The position numbers and the translations under genes are program-made. Shown piece by piece: positions 8,284 through 10,865 of a DNA stretch of 10,865 nucleotides. The stretch is taken from assembly GCA_945935945.1 (NCBI GenBank), contig CAMESA010000022.1, forward strand, positions 1 to 10,865. Direction: 5' to 3'. Positions within the stretch are counted from its first letter, which is position 1. The number at the start of each line of letters is the position of its first letter. Below the pieces are notes generated by a model. It worked only from the letters and a program-made list of their open reading frames with translations, was not told the DNA's origin and searched no databases. The DNA comes from an uncultured Mollicutes bacterium. GTDB lineage: Bacteria; Bacillota_I; Bacilli_A; RFN20; CAG-826.

Positions 8284-9132
8284 TTATTTAGCCTCTTTTT
8301 TATATAAGTTACATTTTGCTTCGTCGTATGCTTTAGTTTCAAATGCTTTATACATTCTTCCTCTTGTCATAGCTTCATCAAAATCGACTTCATAAGCATT
8401 GAAATCTGGTCCATCAACACATGCGAATTTTGTTTTTCCACCGACTGTAAGTCTGCAGCATCCACACATACCTGTTCCATCAATCATAATTGGGTTCATT
8501 GAACAAACACATTCTGGGACATTGTATTTTTTACAGCATAATGTAACGAATTTCATCATGATAACTGGTCCAATACAAATAACTTTGTCAAATTTTTCAC
8601 CTTTGCTGAGTAATTCTTCAAGTGGTACACAAACATTACCTTTGTTGCCGTTTGAACCATCATCTGTCATTTCATAATATTTTCCAGGTGCTGCAGCAGC
8701 AAATTCGTCATGTAAAATGATTAAATCTTTATTTCTGAAACCAGCGATTGCTGTGACGTCTTTTCCAGCATCGTGGAAAGCTTTTGCAATTGGGTAAGCG
8801 ATAGCAGTTCCTAAACCACCACCAATAACACAAACTTTTTCACCAGTTAATTCTGTTGGTTGACCTAATGGTCCAACAAAATCATGAAGTGAATCACCTT
8901 CTTCTAATTTGTTGAGTTTATAAGTTGAAGCTCCAACAATTTGGAAAATGATAGTAACTGTTCCCTTTTCTCTATCATAACCACCAACAGTGAGAGGTAT
9001 TCTTTCTCCTTCTTCATCAACTCTTAAGATAATAAATTGACCAGGTTTTGCTTTTTTAGCAATTTCTGGTGCTTCAATTTCTAAAAGTGTTTCTGTAGGA
9101 TTGAATACATGCTTTCTAACAATTTTATACAT
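8284..9132 (-). CDS. nfnA: NADH-dependent reduced ferredoxin:NADP+ oxidoreductase, small subunit NfnA (ferredoxin reductase family)
   Basis: This 282-residue protein has the fold of dihydroorotate dehydrogenase electron-transfer subunits. The FAD-binding RIPLTV is at 44-49, the nucleotide-binding GGGLGTA at 104-110, and a C-terminal [2Fe-2S] site is formed by MIDGTGMCGCCR at 216-227 and CVDGP at 238-242. In known NfnA proteins this cluster has one aspartate and three cysteine ligands; Asp218, Cys223, Cys226 and Cys238 are all present. It would bind NADH and carry the FAD that splits or joins electron pairs, passing electrons to NfnB. The ribosome binding site AAAGGAG lies 8 nt before the ATG at 9130-9132. 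The codon choice and higher GC of nfnA and nfnB compared with the ABC genes look like those of strongly expressed genes. Confidence 0.92.
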   Translation of the reverse strand: MYKIVRKHVFNPTETLLEIEAPEIAKKAKPGQFIILRVDEEGERIPLTVGGYDREKGTVTIIFQIVGASTYKLNKLEEGDSLHDFVGPLGQPTELTGEKVCVIGGGLGTAIAYPIAKAFHDAGKDVTAIAGFRNKDLIILHDEFAAAAPGKYYEMTDDGSNGNKGNVCVPLEELLSKGEKFDKVICIGPVIMMKFVTLCCKKYNVPECVCSMNPIMIDGTGMCGCCRLTVGGKTKFACVDGPDFNAYEVDFDEAMTRGRMYKAFETKAYDEAKCNLYKKEAK

Positions 9133-9160
9133 TTTTTGTACTCCTTTTATCTACGATAAA

Positions 9161-9166
9161 AATATA
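9161..9166 (-). promoter_or_regulatory. Candidate -10 element for nfnA-nfnB
   Basis: The minus strand reads TATATT, 28 nt before the nfnA start. No convincing -35 box precedes it at 16-18 bp. A promoter must exist between the upstream terminator (9245-9271) and 9132, and this is the best -10 match I can see. Confidence 0.3.
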
Positions 9167-9212
9167 CAACTTTATGAATTAAAAATAAATACTAATTGAG
9201 TTTATTTTAAGC

Positions 9213-9228
9213 ATTATTCAGGAATAAT
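9213..9228. promoter_or_regulatory. Palindrome upstream of nfnA, possible operator
   Basis: Seven-base arms ATTATTC and GAATAAT surround a 2-nt centre, a perfect inverted repeat about 80 nt before the nfnA start and after the terminator of the upstream regulator gene. No T-run follows on either strand, so it is not a terminator. It does not match the Rex or Fur consensus as I know them. A regulator-binding role is inferred from position and symmetry only. Confidence 0.35.
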
Positions 9229-9244
9229 TTACTGCATAGAGAAT

Positions 9245-9271
9245 AAAAAGAAAACCCGGTATTCACCGAGT
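9245..9271 (-). terminator. Rho-independent terminator of the XRE regulator gene
   Basis: On the minus strand ACTCGGT (9271-9265) pairs with ACCGGGT (9260-9254) around GAAT, with one G-U wobble that works only in minus-strand RNA. The sequence then runs TTTTCTTTTT. It lies 10 nt after the regulator's stop codon. Confidence 0.85.
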
Positions 9272-9281
9272 AATTTCATAA

Positions 9282-10052
9282 TTACTTAATATCTATTGTA
9301 GCATCAACAACATTCTCATTTAATTTTTTATCCCTTTCTTTTCTTGCTATATGGTAATCAATTGGCCAAATTGCAGAATAAAATACAGGAATTGCGATGA
9401 AAATGATCCAAGTTGGATGCCAAATGCCTAAAAGCATACCAAGAAATAAGTAAACGAAACAGCATGTAAATACGATATTGAAATGTTTTAAACGTTTGAA
9501 ATGAACACAATCGATAATCGAATTAAAAATTTCAGGAATAAAGAAAAGTGTCCAATATATTGCCCATCCATTTTGATTTTTTAATAAAAAACCAAGCAAT
9601 AAATAAGTGACAATAACTAAAGGATATAAAATAGAAGAAGACACTTTCTTTGCTAGATAAAATTTGTCGCCGCCAAATTCTTTTTCGAATTCTTTTTTGA
9701 TTTTCTCTTTTCCTTCGTTAATATGGATTCCGCATTTATCAATATGAACTTCATCTTCATCATCTTTTACATGAATTCCATCTAAACCGATGTGGACGTA
9801 GTTTCTATTGTCGTCTTTCTTTTCGTTTGTTTTAGTTTCGCTTTCGCTTGGTTCTTTATTAACCAAATCATCTAAAGTAACACCATATAATCTTGATAAA
9901 GCAATTAGATTTTCAGTATCAGGTGATGCTTCACCTCTTTCCCATTTACTAACAGCTTGTCTGCTTACGCCTAATTTGTCAGCTAATTCTTCTTGTGAGT
10001 ATCCAGCTTTTTTTCTATATTTAGCTAAATTTTCTCCTAATACAACATTCAT
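9282..10052 (-). CDS. Membrane-anchored XRE-family transcriptional regulator
   Basis: A 256-residue protein with an N-terminal helix-turn-helix of the Cro/CI type at about 7-61; SQEELADKLGVSRQAVSKWERG (19-40) is the helix-turn-helix core and is typical of Firmicutes XRE proteins. A charged linker (65-85) leads to two copies of a short motif, VHIGLDGIHVKD at 86-97 and VHIDKCGIHINE at 102-113, then a lysine/glutamate-rich stretch. Four hydrophobic segments near 138-157, 163-182, 192-210 and 213-231 should anchor it in the membrane, with a short charged tail. This suggests a regulator that responds to an envelope or membrane signal; the ligand and targets are unknown, and self-regulation is plausible. 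The ribosome binding site is a perfect AAGGAGG (10059-10065) 6 nt before the ATG. It has its own terminator, so it is probably not in the nfn transcript. Confidence 0.88.
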   Translation of the reverse strand: MNVVLGENLAKYRKKAGYSQEELADKLGVSRQAVSKWERGEASPDTENLIALSRLYGVTLDDLVNKEPSESETKTNEKKDDNRNYVHIGLDGIHVKDDEDEVHIDKCGIHINEGKEKIKKEFEKEFGGDKFYLAKKVSSSILYPLVIVTYLLLGFLLKNQNGWAIYWTLFFIPEIFNSIIDCVHFKRLKHFNIVFTCCFVYLFLGMLLGIWHPTWIIFIAIPVFYSAIWPIDYHIARKERDKKLNENVVDATIDIK

Positions 10053-10082
10053 AAATATCCTCCTTGATTTTCAAGTAACATT

Positions 10083-10111
10083 ATTTAACCTAGATTTTTT
10101 AGTAGCAACAA
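10083..10111 (-). promoter_or_regulatory. Possible promoter of the XRE regulator gene
   Basis: TTGTTG (10111-10106) and TTAAAT (10088-10083) on the minus strand are 17 bp apart and would give a leader of roughly 25 nt before the regulator. Both boxes match consensus only partly. A perfect TTGACA also occurs further upstream (10136-10131) but has no -10 at the correct spacing. Confidence 0.3.
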
Positions 10112-10133
10112 CCAATTTTAATAACAATTTTGT

Positions 10134-10146
10134 CAACTTTAGGTTG
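10134..10146. repeat. CAAC-N5-GTTG inverted repeat upstream of the XRE regulator
   Basis: The half-sites CAAC (10134-10137) and GTTG (10143-10146) face each other. Further CAAC copies occur at 10106-10109 and 10109-10112, overlapping the proposed -35 box. The group could be an operator for autoregulation by the adjacent XRE protein; this is inference from position, and short repeats of this size can occur by chance. Confidence 0.3.
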
Positions 10147-10158
10147 CATATCAATATT

Positions 10159-10356
10159 TTACCTCAAATTTCCATCGTATTCTTTTATTTTTTGTATCCC
10201 AACATAGACTATGTGGTCGTCTTCTAAAAAATCATTAAGTATCATACAAGCAACTTGTTCTATTGATTTATTTATCGAAATGATTCTTGCGATTTTATAT
10301 TCGTTATTTAAATCATCATGTACAAGTACAATTGAACCGACTCTAATTCTTTTCAT
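10159..10356 (-). CDS. Small protein of unknown function (65 residues)
   Basis: I do not recognise this protein. It begins with basic residues, then VGSIVLVHDD (7-16), a pattern common in small beta-barrels that bind nucleic acid or protein. Mixed polar and aliphatic segments, an acidic ILNDFLEDD stretch (39-47) and a basic end follow. There is no membrane helix and no signal peptide. The start at 10354-10356 is the first possible ATG after an in-frame stop, but no clear Shine-Dalgarno sequence precedes it, which weakens the call. Strand, position between a terminator and the regulator, and the protein-like composition favour a real gene. It ends 106 bp before the regulator start, with no terminator between, so the two may be co-transcribed. 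Confidence 0.5.
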   Translation of the reverse strand: MKRIRVGSIVLVHDDLNNEYKIARIISINKSIEQVACMILNDFLEDDHIVYVGIQKIKEYDGNLR

Positions 10357-10390
10357 ATTTATATGTTAGCATTTCTTATTTTTTCTAAAA

Positions 10391-10420
10391 TAAAAACTAA
10401 GGGAACTCCCTTAGTTTTTA
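10391..10420 (-). terminator. Rho-independent terminator of the alcohol dehydrogenase gene
   Basis: A 13-bp perfect stem, TAAAAACTAAGGG with CCCTTAGTTTTTA, encloses the loop AACT (AGTT on the minus strand), and further T-rich sequence follows on the minus strand. It begins 20 nt after the dehydrogenase stop. The symmetric A/T flanks could allow it to work in both directions, but no plus-strand gene leads into it. Confidence 0.9.
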
Positions 10421-10440
10421 AATAGTAATTTTGTTAATAA

Positions 10441-10865
10441 TTAGAATTTGTATGGTCTGTTGTAGTAGCAGCAAACGAATAATTCTTCCATCTTTGCATC
10501 ATCGATTGGATTTGGGTTTGAGCCAGTACATGCATCACCAACAGCGTTATGAGCGATTTCTTTTAATTTTGCTTTGAATTCATCTTCATTGACGCCAAAT
10601 TCTTGCATACTTTGTGGAATGCCAAGTAATGTATTTAATTCGTGAAGTCTATCAATTAAACCTTGAGTTTGTTCACGTGCATCTTTACCTTCAATACCTA
10701 ATTCTTGAGCGATTTGAGCATATCTTTGAAGAGCAACTGCGTTGTTTGCATTGTATTCAATAACGTGTGGGAGATACATAGCGTTTGCACAACCATGTGG
10801 GATATGTCCTGTTGAGAAAGCAGCACCAGTCTTGTGAGCCATTGAGTGGACGATACCAAGTAAAG
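10441..10865 (-). CDS. Iron-containing alcohol dehydrogenase, C-terminal part (cut by window edge)
   Basis: The reading frame is open to the right edge, so the N-terminal NAD(P)-binding domain and the true start lie outside the window. What remains is the end of the helical metal-binding domain. Before MAHK the frame reads LLGIVHS, giving the HSMAH block, and then HIPHGCANA; these histidines are the usual iron ligands and catalytic residue of group III alcohol dehydrogenases such as FucO. The CTGSNPNPID block near the C-terminus is also typical of the family. Between the two histidine blocks it has AAFSTGHIPHG, three residues longer than in AdhE or FucO, which fits a stand-alone dehydrogenase rather than the end of bifunctional AdhE. 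It would interconvert aldehydes and alcohols with NAD(P)H. The exact substrate (ethanol, butanol, 1,3-propanediol or lactaldehyde) cannot be told from this fragment. Confidence 0.92.
   Translation of the reverse strand, partial: LLGIVHSMAHKTGAAFSTGHIPHGCANAMYLPHVIEYNANNAVALQRYAQIAQELGIEGKDAREQTQGLIDRLHELNTLLGIPQSMQEFGVNEDEFKAKLKEIAHNAVGDACTGSNPNPIDDAKMEELFVCCYYNRPYKF

Noticed and set aside
9808..10227. 139-residue open frame on the plus strand opposite the XRE regulator
   Set aside because: It is antisense to the conserved helix-turn-helix coding region, its protein shows no family features, and the strand is opposite to every other protein gene here.
10441..10865. C-terminal half of bifunctional aldehyde/alcohol dehydrogenase AdhE
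   Set aside because: The three-residue longer segment between the histidine blocks (AAFSTGHIPHG) fits stand-alone iron alcohol dehydrogenases better. The upstream part is outside the window, so this is a preference and not proof.

Overview
The window is low-GC DNA from a bacterium of Firmicutes or Tenericutes type. Coding regions are AT-rich, ribosome binding sites of the AAGGAGG kind are visible before several genes, and the terminators are simple hairpins followed by T-runs. TGA acts as a stop codon (it ends the 672-residue ABC gene) and tryptophan is encoded by TGG, so this is the standard code and not the Mycoplasma/Spiroplasma code. The gene content (electron-bifurcating NfnAB, an iron-dependent alcohol dehydrogenase, 4-alpha-glucanotransferase) suggests a fermentative anaerobe living on carbohydrate, such as an uncultured gut member of the Bacilli. 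That placement is an inference.

Layout. Every protein gene lies on the minus strand, so transcription runs from high to low coordinates. The only plus-strand gene is a tRNA. From right to left: (i) the C-terminal part of an iron-containing alcohol dehydrogenase enters from the right edge and ends at a strong hairpin terminator. (ii) A 65-residue unknown protein follows, then a membrane-bound XRE-family regulator with its own terminator. (iii) nfnA-nfnB, a two-gene operon for NADH-dependent reduced ferredoxin:NADP+ oxidoreductase, ends at a strong terminator. (iv) malQ stands alone. (v) A plus-strand tRNA-Ser(CGA) converges on the end of malQ. (vi) A two-gene operon encodes two different ATPase-permease fusions of the MacB/FtsX type, joined by an ATGA stop/start overlap and followed by an AT-only palindrome near the left edge.

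How the genes work together. NfnAB interconverts reduced ferredoxin, NADH and NADPH. The alcohol dehydrogenase would reoxidise NAD(P)H in fermentation, and MalQ would rearrange malto-oligosaccharides to feed glycolysis. The ABC pair probably forms an asymmetric heterodimer that moves or extracts an unknown substrate, perhaps a peptide or lipid. The XRE regulator may sense an envelope signal through its four membrane segments.

I found no mobile element, CRISPR array or clearly new multi-gene system. The points most worth a second look are the asymmetric ABC pair with its very large extracytoplasmic domain, the membrane regulator with tandem GIHV motifs, and several palindromes in intergenic DNA.
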